64,000 nucleotides of DNA, from NCBI GenBank assembly GCA_023078555.1, contig CM041197.1, positions 10,633,160 to 10,697,159 of the forward strand, in the 5' to 3' direction. The notes beneath the pieces are model-generated. The model saw only the letters and a program-made list of their open reading frames with translations. It was not told where the DNA came from and searched no databases. Positions 45,499 through 56,640 of the stretch are shown piece after piece. The stretch is from Ulva prolifera. Taxonomy: Eukaryota; Chlorophyta; Ulvophyceae; Ulvales; Ulvaceae. A program made the position numbers and the translations under genes. Numbering within the stretch: the stretch's first letter is position 1; every line of letters begins with the position of its first letter.

Positions 45499-45601
45499 AC
45501 ATACTGGCCCTAACCCCTGCGTAGAACCCCTGCCACAGAAGCCACTGGACCTCACAGGCAGTCCTCTATCACGCCTCACCTGCTTCCAATGCATGCAGCC
45601 C

Positions 45602-48600
45602 ATGCAAGCCCTAGGACTCGCCCTGCTGGGGCTCCTGACCACGGCAGCAGTGGGTGCTGCCACTGCTGGAGACCCGCCTGAAGATTACTTGACCGCAGGC
45701 TATGGTGAAGCTGACCCCCTCCCTGGACCATATGGCCCCGTCCCGGGGCCAGCGGATGCGCCGGTCGCGGTAATCCCAGCCGCACCTCCAGCACCATCGC
45801 AAGGTCCTGCTACACCTCCGGCAGAGCCGCCTGCGGAAATCCCGGCAGCGGCCGATCCACCTGCAGACAGCCCCACCTGTGCGCCCCGTCCCCACCGCAC
45901 CCTGTACGATGGGAAACACATGAATGTGGTGTGTTCGTGTGTGTGCGTGAGTGTGTGTGTTGAAGTTGATTCAGGTGAGATTCGGTTTCGCTGTTTGTTT
46001 TCTCCCGTTCACTCTTTTGTAAACGCATGAATGTGGTCATGCAGCATGCTCAAATGATGAATATAGTGTCTACATTGTGGCACACGTCCGCAATGGATGC
46101 TGAAATGTGAACATCGCCGGCGTGCCAGACAGGCCATGCTGGGTCGATTGGGTGCTGGGCGATCCTAATGGATGACCCAGTATATCTATTTTTCTGTTGT
46201 ACTACTAGTGGGTCCTAGAGCAGACTGCGTGTGTCGATTCAGCACTCCTGAGATCATGTATCACGGCGGATGGCATTCGCGCACTTGAGAATTCTGTGAC
46301 AGCTGACATGCACACATGCAAATGGTTGCAGCAGACGGGGACCTGAGGCTGGTGAGCCGAGTAGACGTCAACGGGTATGCCACGGGCGCACTCCAAGTGC
46401 AGCAGAGTGGCTTCTTCGGCTCAGTCTGCAGCACGAACTTCGGCTCGGCTGACGCTGATGTGGCGTGCCGGCAGCTGGGCTTTGTCAGCGGTACTGACGT
46501 TCCTCGTGCAGTGGTTGATGACTTATCAGACAATCTGCTTTTTCAGGTGCCCTTCCTTTATAAATGATCGCCTCGTACTTCTGTCCACTCTCTCCCCAAA
46601 GCCCCATTTCTCGCTTCTATAGCATGCCCGCTCTGCAGGCAGCAGGGTGTTGGGCTTCTGCCACATGCATATGCACCCGCCACAGAACTGCTGATGCATC
46701 TAAGAACCTCCCCGGTCAAAAGGATACACCGCATCGAAATGCACAGTGCTAAAACATTCATATAATGTAGTACATTTCGCGAACATTACTAATAGTAGTA
46801 CAGTCCACCAAAACCTGAGCTAGACATCAGAAAGAATGCATGTGGAAAACGAGAATCTTGGCCGACATGGTCATGCGCAAAGCTTGTGTTTGATGCTGCA
46901 GGATGTCGATCCTGCACCTCCGGAGGTGCGGGCGCCGTTTGTGCTGGAGAACCTGAACTGCAGCGGCACCGAGGACCGGCTCGCAGAGTGCCCGGGGGCG
47001 AGGGTGGACCTGTCGGACCCGAGCTTTGGGGCAGTAACATCTGAGTGCGACCCGGTCAGACCTGGGGCGTACGCGTTTGTGGCCTGTGGGACACTGACAG
47101 GTCCTGGTGCGGCTTCGCATTTATATACTGCATGCTATGCATGCGCAGCGAGACACAGAAGCACCTGTCTTACGGCATCGCTGGGGAATATTCGATCTCG
47201 CTGCAGTACACTCCTTCAAGTGCAATGAATCGCGGCAGACTTCAAGTTGATCTGTTGATCTGTGGTCCGAACCCGTTCCATTGTTTCCACGACAGACTCC
47301 TCAAAAATTGGCAAGGGCAACAGTTGTATCGCAACGATGCATATGCAATCATGACCAGCCAGATGCATAAAGAGAATGTTGGCAGTTCATGTGCGCATGA
47401 TTGCGGACTTCCCGAGGCAGTCGGGACATGTTCTATCGTGAAAGTGGTGGGAATTGATGACGGCCGTCAAGTGGGCTTTACAGGCGTCGGCATGCATAGT
47501 GTCACAAAGAAGACACTGCTGTGCCACATGTATGTATGTACCGTTCCTACCGTAAATAGTAGAGTGCCTTTTGTGTTCATGCAGCAAGGGGTGATCTGAG
47601 GCTGGCACAGGGGCGGGCGGAAGAAGACGGCAATTCCGCTTTTGGCCGCCTTGAGATCTTTGATGCTGGGGGCTGGGGCAGCGTCTGTGAGAATACCTCG
47701 CCTCTGACGGACGAATCAGTTGAAGTCGCATGCATGCAGCTCGGCTTCACGAGCGGCGAGAAGATCACCCTGTCGGTGCGCCTGGAGCGTCTACCAGTAC
47801 TGAGAACCTGATCATGTTCAGTAACGTGCGCATGGCAACAGACTAATCTGTTCTTCAATGGGATGGTCGGTCGACGCAGAGCAAGTGCAACATACCTCCA
47901 GCCGAGAGATCGCGCACACTGCCACCTCAACGTTCCTGTTGACACAGCCGCTTGCAATGCAGTCCGACCCAAGGCCAGAGGCACGGCGGATCCCAATCCT
48001 GCTTGCTGGTGCGAGCTGCTCAGGTTCAGAAGGCAGGCTGACGGAGTGCCTGGGGGGAGGTCTCGGCGGCGGCACGATAGACTGTGGACTCTCGGACACC
48101 TCCTCCATTGTCTGCTTCCGGGACAGGCAGGCAGGTATACGCCACGCACACCCTTTACCGTGTTGCAGTCCTGTGTTCAGGTACATATGTTGATATCTAG
48201 CAATCAACATACTTCCATGCGAGCGCTCGCATGGGAGTTCGCCCCACCGCATTCAGGCTGTGCTGGTTTCCATCGCCTGCATCTGTCACACGAGATATGC
48301 ATGCACGTAATTCATATGGCTTCAGCGAGGCCTCTGGAGGGCAGAGCTGATACTGCACTAGCGGTCACCAAGGTGTGCCACTGGCTGCAGGTATGGACGG
48401 GAGCTTGCGGCTGATGGAGGGCGCCTCAGGCCCAGGGTACGAGTATGGCCGGCTCGAGGTCTTTCTCCGCGGCCTGTGGACCACGATATGTGATGAACCG
48501 GCGAGCTTCACCCCGGACTCGGCAAGTGTAGCCTGCGGCATCTTGGGCTTCGATGGCGGAGCTGCGCTTGAGTTCCGACGGCCGTACAACAACCGTTTTG

Positions 48601-51600
48601 AACCCGACAATCAGGTGCTGTTTGATATGATGTTTTCCTCGGATCGGCTGTGTACATGTCCACAGCTACAGCTCCCATGCATGAGTTTTCGTTGCCATTG
48701 GACTGCTGTCTCCGCAATGATGCATGCTGCTAGGGCGGCAGGATTCGCTATTATCACGGTTTTGTTTGATCACTGCTACCCTTTCGAAGAGCATCTGCAC
48801 ACCTCAATCTGCAATCTGGCATCGCCATGGTGCCTAAGAGGACATACATCTGGCATTCTAGCCGAGAGCACCGCACTAGCAGTGGCAGGGTGTGCATGCT
48901 GAAGCACCTTGGTTTGTGTCCGGCCAGGCCGCGGCGCCGATACTCCGGTTTTGAGTCAGCCTGAGTGTGCAACTTGTGGCATGTGACAGCATGCAGAGTG
49001 TATATTTATTAAAAAATTTTGTACATATGTGCGAGTGCCAACACAGCAGCAGTTCAGCGGAGTCCATTCAGTTGTAAGCAGGCGTGCAGGTGCTAGTGGC
49101 AAATCTGCCGATTGGGCTGGCCTCGGTTGACTGCGATGGCTCCGAGACATCCCTCCTGGACTGTGTCTCCAGTGAAGATGACCTTGCCTTTTGCACACCC
49201 CCCGGCAACTTCACCGACGCGACGGTGCTGGCGTGCGCAAACTCCGCAGGAGGTGTGCATCGCATCCCCTGGTAGCATGCTGCCACACTGACCTGGAGCT
49301 ATCGCTATTTACATCACCACTGGTGTGGGAACTGGCAGTTCTCACATGCTTCAGAGTGGCATTGTGTGGAGTAGGGCACGCATTGGCTCCCTGCACCAGT
49401 GTTTCCAGCTCGGGGCAGCTGAGCTCCACTGGCAGTGAACTCCATGCATGTCAGCATATGGCTTTGATGACGCTTGTCAGGTGCATCGCTAAAAGTACAA
49501 AGACCAAATATGTGTCACATGTTCACCTGCACCCAGTCACATGTTTGGCTGCAGGCTGCCCCTCCCCACCGCCCCCCGAGCAGGGCTCCGTGCGCCTGCG
49601 CGGCGGCTTCGGCACGCCCTGCGACCCCGTGCACACCGGCTTCGTCGAGATCTTCAACGCCGGCGAGTGGGGCGCCATCTGCGTCTCCACCGCGAACCCC
49701 CGAGCCCGCTCCGCGCTCGCCGCCGACGTCGTCTGCCGGCAGCTCGGCTTCCCCCACGGCACGAGGGTCGACCCCACCACCAACTCAGCAGACACGGAGG
49801 GCGATGGTCAAGACTACCGGGACTACTTCTTTGACTACCCACCCGTGGAGGAGGCGCAGGAGGCGCAGCAGCGGTTCTGGCTGAGCGAAGTATTCTGCAG
49901 TGGCTTGGAGGACCGCCTCGTGGACTGCCAGCTCGGTGAGGGCTTCCTTGAGATGAACCAAGGCTGCGTCACGGAAGGGCTGCCGCGGCCGCTGCGGATG
50001 ACGGTGGCGTGCCGCACATTTCCGGTCGAAGAGGCGTTCGAGGCTGTCACGACTCCGGGAGCAGGCACGCCGCCCTAAATTCATGTTGATGGCCCCCCTG
50101 TTGGGGACTTTAGATAGCTCTGGGTGTAGCGGCTATGTCACTGGATTGAGAACTTGACGCACACACTTTTACACGCTGTCACATTGGAGATGGCGGGAGG
50201 CCTGGTACACCCTGTGTAGCACTCTTGTTCTGTGTGCATACTTGTCACCATGTACTTGTGGCTCGGAGTAAAACACACTGCTGCATGTATGCTCCATGTG
50301 TCCTTCAGGGCTTCCACGTTGTGCAGCGGAGGGTGATTTGAGGCTCGTGGACGAGGAAGGGGTCGCTGCCTGGCAGGTCGGCCGCCTCGAAGTCTTCTTT
50401 GAGGGCTCCTGGGGCCAGGTCTGTGGTGCTAATTTTGCAGCAGCGGACGCGGACGTCGCCTGCCGCCAGCTCGGCTTCGGTGCCGGCACCGTCGGCCCAA
50501 CCCAAGCCAGCAGCAGCTCTCTGTTTACTGGAGAAGACATGCTAGTGTACCCAGAGGTTGCCCTTGTCGGCCCCGGCTGTACCGGGGCAGAGGAGCGCCT
50601 GATTGACTGCCAAACAGACACGCTGGACAGCGTCGGCTTCAATCTGAACATCGGCGTCAACCAGCGAGCGAGTGGCTGCTTTGACAGCACCGGGCCCGGG
50701 CTGACACTTGCCTGTGTCAGACAGAGCGAACCTGGTGCGAGATCCATCTATAGCTACTACAGGTAGTACCTCCAGATCTTACAGACATTACGTAACAACT
50801 AGAATACTGTGAGAGGAATAGGGAAGTTCGCCTGCCACTCGACCTAATACAGTCAGCGCAGGGGGCATAGTGACTACACCACAAGTCCCAGTACTGGGAC
50901 CATTTGGTGACCCCGGATTCCGGCCCGGTTGCCGTGTCTTTGTGATGCCTGATCCAGCGATTATTCCAGTCAATGGTCTGCGCATGGGACGGGTCAGTTC
51001 TGGAAGCCGTGACCAGTGCATTGATGTCTGCAGTCCAGCCATTGTGACAAAAAAATAAAAAAAATTTGTGGCACGGTGTGAAGGTCCACTTGTATGACTG
51101 CTAGCGCCGGCGTGCGTCCAGACGTGGCTGCAAACGCGTACGTGTATTGCATGCACATCATGGACCGTTCGCTTCAGAGTTCAGCCTGCCGCATGATGCT
51201 GCTGACGGCCACGGCATCAGCGAAGGGCAATCTCTGTGCACCACCAATTGCAGAGTTTTGTGCGCACGCATATGTGAACTTTGAGTCAGAAGAAAGCTGT
51301 TGCTGTGTTTGTCTTCGCCCGTTTCCTCTTCTATAACTGCGACACCATTTGAGTGGATGGGGCTTCCACTGTCAACTCACACACAGAAAAACTGTGTGCG
51401 AGTATGCGGCCTCAACTGAATGTATTTACGGAGCTCTGGTGTGTTGCATGTGGGTGGCGGGGCGTGGGGGTGTGCTTGTGGGTGTGGGGTGTGGGGGCTT
51501 GTGTTTGGCTGTGGCCATCGCAGGTGCCAATGTTGCGTAGATGTGCTGATATGCTCTGTGTGTGGCTGGTTGTGTGGGTGTGCTGTTCCTCAGGTTGTTG

Positions 51601-54600
51601 CCCGCGGTGCCATCTGCCTTGCTTGCTTTGTCCTTGTTGCACACACTGTCAAACTGGCCATGTGCCCTGCTGCAGGAGAGGAGGGTGCGCTGCGACTCAC
51701 GGACGGCGGCAGAGGAGACGACCCCGCCTCTGGAGTCGGCATCCTTGAGGTGTTCCACGCTGGCGCCTGGGGCACCGTCTGCAGTGATGACCCGACATTG
51801 CTCTTCCAGCTTGACGCTGACCCGAATTTGCCACAGGTGTGATTCAACTGTCTCCAGCCCAGTCCTCTGGCTCGCTTGATGGGCTGGTACTACTAGGTCC
51901 CATTGGCATGGATCGGGCATAGGCCTGCGACAGCAAATTACGAGTGCACATACTCACGGAACGGTCACATCGGTCTATATGGCCACGCAGTTGAGAACTG
52001 TCATGCTGTGCGCTGAGACACAGTTCCTAATAGACCGTACTGTATCTCGTATGCTAGAGATAGCAGCTCGGAATCTGTAGGAAGCGGCAGAGGTGGCGTG
52101 CCGCCAGCTTGGCTTCCAGGCCGGGGTCTTCCGAGAGGTGGAGGGTGTCCCTGATGGCACCCCGCTGCGCCCGCCGTGGCTTGGGCGCATCCCATGCACC
52201 AGTACGGTGGGCACCATTTCGGAGTGTGGCCCGCTGGACTTTGGTGAGACAGGTACCTGTGGCCTTTCACAGAGGCTGGCCTGCAACAACGGCGACGGTG
52301 CGGCACCGATAACGTTTTCTCGTTTTGTTGAGCCCAGGGCTGTCCACACGTGCATCAGAATGTACAATTATGACAAAGCGACTTGAGCCTTGTACTCGGG
52401 TGAGCCTGGCCTCGCATGTGTTTCTGGGTACGCATGAACCGAGGCGATTCACTGCTTCTTCATCACTTGTTGGCTGGCGCCTCTCCGCCAAAAACAGTGA
52501 GTGACGTCGCATCCATTTGTGGAGTTTGTGACCATGGTGCACCCCTGTAGGAGGTGCCATGTCGTGTATCAGCATGTGCAACAGTAGCCGGATGCGTCCC
52601 CCGTCCCATCCCCTCACTAGGGTGGGGTACTCGAGGTACGTTTGAACAAGTGCGGGTGCCACAGTGTTAGTAATGCACACATTCGAAACACGCAATTGCT
52701 GGGCCATACTGCAGTTGACAGTGTCCTGCCAAAGCTTGAAAGGGAATGCGGGACTGAACATAGAAACCTTGCTCGCGCTCTCGGCTACAGTTCCACTGTG
52801 AGTTTATAATTAGACTCATCTACGGTTTGCTGTGCAGTGCCAGGCCTGGGTGCTGTGCGCCTGGTCAGCGGCGAGACCGATCCCGCGGGCGCGTGGTCCT
52901 ACGGCCGCCTGCAGATCTCTAATGGGGATGCCTTTGGCGGCGTCTCGGAGTTTCGATTCATCGAGCGCCTTGGCCGTAAGGCAACCGAGGTCGCCTGCCG
53001 CACACTGGGCTTTGCGACCGGGGCGCAGCTGCTGGCTGGGACCGCCTCTGGCCTCCCGGGACTGGACGGCGTACCTGACTCGGTCGGCACGGTGGCCTGC
53101 ACTGGCGATGAAGTCACGCTCGCGGACTGCACGTTTGGCGAAGCCTTCGGCTTTCCTTACGAGGACGGGGAAGGGGCGGCTGCGGTGCTCTGCTTCAATC
53201 CGTCAGGTGCGCCCGGTGGTGGCCCACCATTTGCCCCTAGACGAGAACCCCATACATAGCAGCGGTTCCAATCACGGTATATAAGCATCATTCCCCTCTT
53301 CTATGTGGCTGCGGTGGGAGAGTGTAGACGTCTGCATGTTGGTCGACACCGCCGATTGCGGAGGTCGGTCATACCACGAACAAGCGCACGTGTAGACATC
53401 TGCATGTTGGTCAAAAGCATCGAGTCCGTGTCTGAAGATCCCACTTGGGGCTCCTGGCTCAGTCTGTGGCCTTGAGTCATTCGCCGAACCATATTGAAAA
53501 TGCTTACAGTGTATTTTCTAGATGAAAATCTCACCGGTCCATCGAATTGAGGTCGCAAAGCAGTCATAGCCTGCAGTGTCAGTTGATTAACTGATATTAA
53601 TTTGTGAAGGTTGTGCCTCCACCGAGCCCCCTCCATCGCAAGGAGACATCCGTCTCTTTGATCTCAACGGCATCAATAGGGATGCATCCTCATCTGCATG
53701 CGACGATGTCCACTTTGGCGGCGTCGAGATCTTCAACGACGGCCAGTGGGGTCGCATATGCAGCTCAGAGACGCTGGGCGTCCCCGGCTCCGCCTTTGCC
53801 ATCGACGCCATCGTCGTCTGCCGCCAGCTCGGTTTCCCGTTCGGGAACCTCATCGACATACAGGAGGTCCCGGATGTGGTAGCCATCGGCGGTCCGGATT
53901 ACAGGGATTACGACGTTCCTGAGGACGCTGACCCCGCGCTTGTGTGGGCTTCAGAGGTGCAGTGCACGGGCCGGGAGGAGCGCCTCGAGGACTGCTTCTT
54001 CCCTGAGGACTTTGGCAGAAACGTCCCGCAGAGCGGGGCCGGCGGGCCTGCGGCTTCAGGGGTGGGTATTCTGGACTCGCCGTGCCGGTTCCGAGACGCC
54101 GCGAGTTCGCCGCGGGGTGGCGGGAACTACGCGGTGCTGTCCGTGATGTGCCGCCGCTTCCTGATTGAAGGTGTGCCTTGAATACTGGGAGCTAGTCCAA
54201 AAAATCAATTCTGACAGCAGCACAGCACCTGTGATTGACTCCTGTATCGGCTGTATTTTTCCTGTACTGCCTTCCGTTGTGCTACGCTGCAGTATCTGTT
54301 CGAGATGTGATGGTATTGGACGGCGCTTGCTGCAGATGTGTCTGTGGCAATCCAGTGATATGGCCGCTGTACCACTGGATTGCCACAGTGTCACATCGGC
54401 ATTGTCACATCGGCATTGTCACATCGGCATTGTCTCATCGGCATTGTCTCATCGGCATTGTCCGAGGCGTGTCCGTTGCTGCAGTGTTGCCATGTGGGTA
54501 TGGCTGCTGATGGAGGAGATCCTTTTGTTGCGTTTGTCTATTCCCGTTCTCTCTACTGTAACCATTGATAGGCAGGCCTGCCATCTGGGTGCATGATGCT

Positions 54601-54844
54601 TCATGTGTAAATGACTTGCGACGTAAGTAGCCTGCGCGGAAACCAGCTATATCGAGATTTGGGGGGGCCCGGTTTAAATATCGGCCTGCATATTTACACC
54701 TTTCCCCTGTGGACCCAATGCACCGCTCCGCGGACCAGTCGCCACAGGAAACTGCCTGATGGCCTGATATATTATGGTGCAAAACGGGTGAGTGACTGCC
54801 CATGACACTGGCTGTGTGCTGCAGAGTCTGATGTCATTCGTTGA
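45602..54844 (+). CDS. SRCR gene 4: divergent member with eight SRCR domains
   Basis: Coding exons: 45602-45878, 46332-46546, 46902-47106, 47585-47775, 47963-48134, 48391-48614, 49090-49252, 49555-50064, 50327-50734, 51676-51836, 52081-52297, 52838-53206, 53610-54170, 54825-54844; 3,693 nt, 1,230 residues. Start 45602 (MQALGLALLGLL) directly follows a TGCAG; an upstream in-frame ATG overlaps that acceptor. Signal peptide about 1-22, then a Pro/Ala-rich linker to 92; SRCR A 93-232, B 233-353, C 354-482, D 483-652, E 653-788, F 789-914, G 915-1037, H 1038-1224; tail ESDVIR. The domain order, phases and cysteines equal those of genes 1-3, but sequence differs throughout (B starts ARGDLRLAQGRAEE; E starts AEGDLRLVDEEG). 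The intron after D has a GC donor, the exon 1 donor (T|GTGCG) and B2 acceptor are less certain, and the H acceptor is GTGAAG. Confidence 0.83.
45931..46020 (+). mobile_element. R2 insertion with 17-bp TSD in intron 1 of gene 4
   Basis: AAACACATGAATGTGGT at 45914-45930 and AAACGCATGAATGTGGT at 46021-46037 flank a GT-rich stretch followed by the R2 core (GAGATTCGGTTTCGCTG, TTCTCCCGTTCACTCTTTTG). With the flanking A it forms TGTAA, a potential poly(A) signal inside the intron. Confidence 0.8.
50065..50326 (+). other. GC-AG intron of gene 4 (D to E)
   Basis: Domain D ends ACT CCG GGA GCA G followed by GCACGCC, where genes 1-3 and the D-E fragment have GGCGCTG or similar followed by GTACG. The acceptor GTGCAG before the E exon is normal. 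Unspliced, the frame stops 14 nt later at 50078, so the GC donor is needed to keep D and E in one protein. Confidence 0.75.
51570..51650 (+). repeat. R1 repeat copy in E-F intron of gene 4
   Basis: Shares TTGTTGCCCGCGGTGC and CTTGCTTGCTTTGTCCTTGT with the copy at 17834-17904; the end has mutated to TTGTTGCAC. It lies only 25 nt before the domain F exon. Confidence 0.7.
54343..54387. mobile_element. R3 deletion derivative, 45 bp, 5-bp TSD
   Basis: Begins TGTGGCAATCCAGTGATATG, ends CTGGATTGCCACA, with the middle of the 112-bp relative at 14771-14882 missing. GTGTC flanks it on both sides (54338-54342 and 54388-54392). It lies in the last intron of gene 4. Confidence 0.82.
54391..54460. repeat. 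Five tandem 14-bp repeats
   Basis: Unit TCACATCGGCATTG three times, then TCTCATCGGCATTG twice, beginning immediately at the right end of the R3 derivative in the last intron of gene 4. Confidence 0.95.
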
Positions 54845-55077
54845 GGCTCCCACCCAAGGCTCCAGGTGCAGTGGTGCGCCAGGTGCGCGCCGCAGCTCCG
54901 CTGATGGCACGTCACGCGGGCAAGGCAGTTTCGGCAGGGTTCACGGTCCCGTCTGATGACCTCTCGCAGCTTACAGGCCATCCTGCCTAAGCGGTGGGAT
55001 GCCCTTCGGGGGCCCCGCCCGCTTGACGCCACCCACTGATGGCCTCTGACTCCAGCTGGGCTGGGTCCGCTGGGGGT

Positions 55078-56640
55078 GTGGGATGCCTTCGTTGGCATGT
55101 GCAGGGACTGCGGCGGCGGCTTGGGCGCTGCATCGTCCTGGGTACGGTCCGGCGTGGGCCGGCGGGCCTGCGTGGCGGTGTGCTGGGCTGGCGTGGCTCT
55201 GGGGGTGGGCTGGGGTTTGGGGCTGCGGCGGCCCCCGGCAATCGGGCGGCCTGGATGGGCGGCCTCGGGCAGCGGTGTGATGGGCCCTGTCGTGCAGCTG
55301 CGGGCGTTGCGGCATTGGGGGTTGTGTTGTGTGTTTGTGGTGTGTGGGCCGTGGGGTCTGTGCGTGCGTGTGTGGGTTTGTGGGTGTGTGCTTGGCGGTC
55401 TGCGGGTCTGTGTCGTTTGCTGCGCGCGTGGTGGGTGTTGCGCACATGGCACTGGTTGATTCAGTGGCGTGGGTGGTGTGGGCGGCAGTGACTGGGATGT
55501 GAACGTGTGGTGACTGGTGGCTGGAATTTTTTTGGCAGTGCCACTGGAAATTGTTTGGCTGTGCACAGGTCCTGGGGGCGGGCTGTGGTGTGAGGATGGT
55601 GCAATGAGGGTGTGCAATGGCAACGCTGTTGGCTGTGAAAGCTGCCTCCCTGTGTGTTACACAGACAAAGCTTTAGCGAGCAAGGCAGGTAGCACCGCGG
55701 GCAACAACCAGGGGAACCGTACACCCACACCAACACGCAGCACGCTGTGGCATGGCATGCCAACACACCCAACACACCGGCCGTACTGGGTGGCATATGG
55801 CATATGCATGTGCGGTTGCATATGCAGCCGCACCTGTTCGGCCTCTGTGTGCACACATGGACAGTGAGACACACGAAATGTCTCACGCAACAGACATGAG
55901 TTTCTTGAAAGGGCATGCGTGTATTCAGCTGTGGCCTGTACAGTGCTGGTTCCTAGTACTTGGCACTGTGTTACAAGGACAAATGCAGCAAGGCGGGCAG
56001 CACCGCGAAAGAAGCAGGCAGACGAAGCAAACACCAAGACACCCACGCACATCGCACCCATCACCGGCGCAGCAAGCGACATAGATCCGAAGACCGCCAA
56101 GCACACACCTACACACCAGCACACACACGCACAGACCGCTGCGCCTGCCTGGTGGGCGGGGTTCGGCTGGGGGTGGGCGTGTGGGTGTGTGTGTGGCTGT
56201 CTGGCTGTGTGGCTGTGTCCGGCGAGGGTGCTGCCGTTGCGTGGGTGTTTTGGTGTGAGCTTCGTGTGGCTTGCTGCGTGGTGAGCAGTTCCCCTGGTTC
56301 TTGTTTGCGGTGCTACCTGCCTTGCTTGCTTTGTCCTTGTAACACACACGCACAGACCCCACGGCCCACACACACCAACACAACCGCCAACACCACAACG
56401 CCCGCCGCCGTACGACAGGGCCGTGCCCAACACACTGCTGCCTGAGGCCGCCCATCATGGCCGCCCGATCGCCGGGGGCCGCCCTAGCCCCAAACCCCAC
56501 CCCCACCCCCCGAGCCACAGCACACCACGCCAGCCCGGCGCACCGCCGCGCAGCCTCGCCGGCCCACGCCGCACCGCACCCAGGACAATGCATCGCCCAA
56601 GCCGTCTCCGCAATCCCTGCACATGCCAACGAAGGCACCC
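55078..56640. mobile_element. Long foldback structure, arms about 290 bp or more
   Basis: Left arm 55078-55370 (ATGCCTTCGTTGGCATGTGC start) and right arm 56344-56640 are inverted copies with obvious similarity along their whole length. The homology continues inward (left 55370-55445, right about 56042-56120) but the right arm is interrupted by an R1 unit at 56138-56341. Another R1 in opposite orientation is at about 55650-55740, and one at 55968-56040. No transposase was recognised. Confidence 0.75.
56138..56341 (+). mobile_element. R1 element, 204 bp, with perfect 17-bp TSD
   Basis: ACACACACGCACAGACC stands at 56121-56137 and 56342-56358. Between them is the cleanest R1 copy: G-rich start, GT-rich middle, then GCGGTGCTACCTGCCTTG, CTTGCTTTGTCCTTGTAAC end. 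It interrupts the right arm of the older foldback, which dates the insertion as later. Confidence 0.85.

Larger units (their letters stand above)
42539..45601. other. Spacer between genes 3 and 4
   Basis: About 3 kb. A 178-codon frame at 43683-44219 (+) has no recognisable domain and is not accepted as a gene. From 44795 on, the spacer is packed with R1 repeats and GT-rich sequence, then a C-rich stretch and a C tract (45466-45498) 100 nt before the start of gene 4. The promoter of gene 4 must be within or upstream of these repeats. Confidence 0.5.

Noticed and set aside
44819-45601. Upstream part of a 403-codon plus-strand frame ending in gene 4 exon 1
   Set aside because: This part is R1 repeat and GT/CT-rich DNA; only the segment from 45602 matches the leader-plus-linker pattern, and a TGCAG acceptor separates them.
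54772-55623. 283-codon open frame on the minus strand, rich in Pro, His and Thr
   Set aside because: It lies in one arm of the 55-57 kb foldback and owes its openness to CA/GT-rich composition; no domain or splice context supports it.
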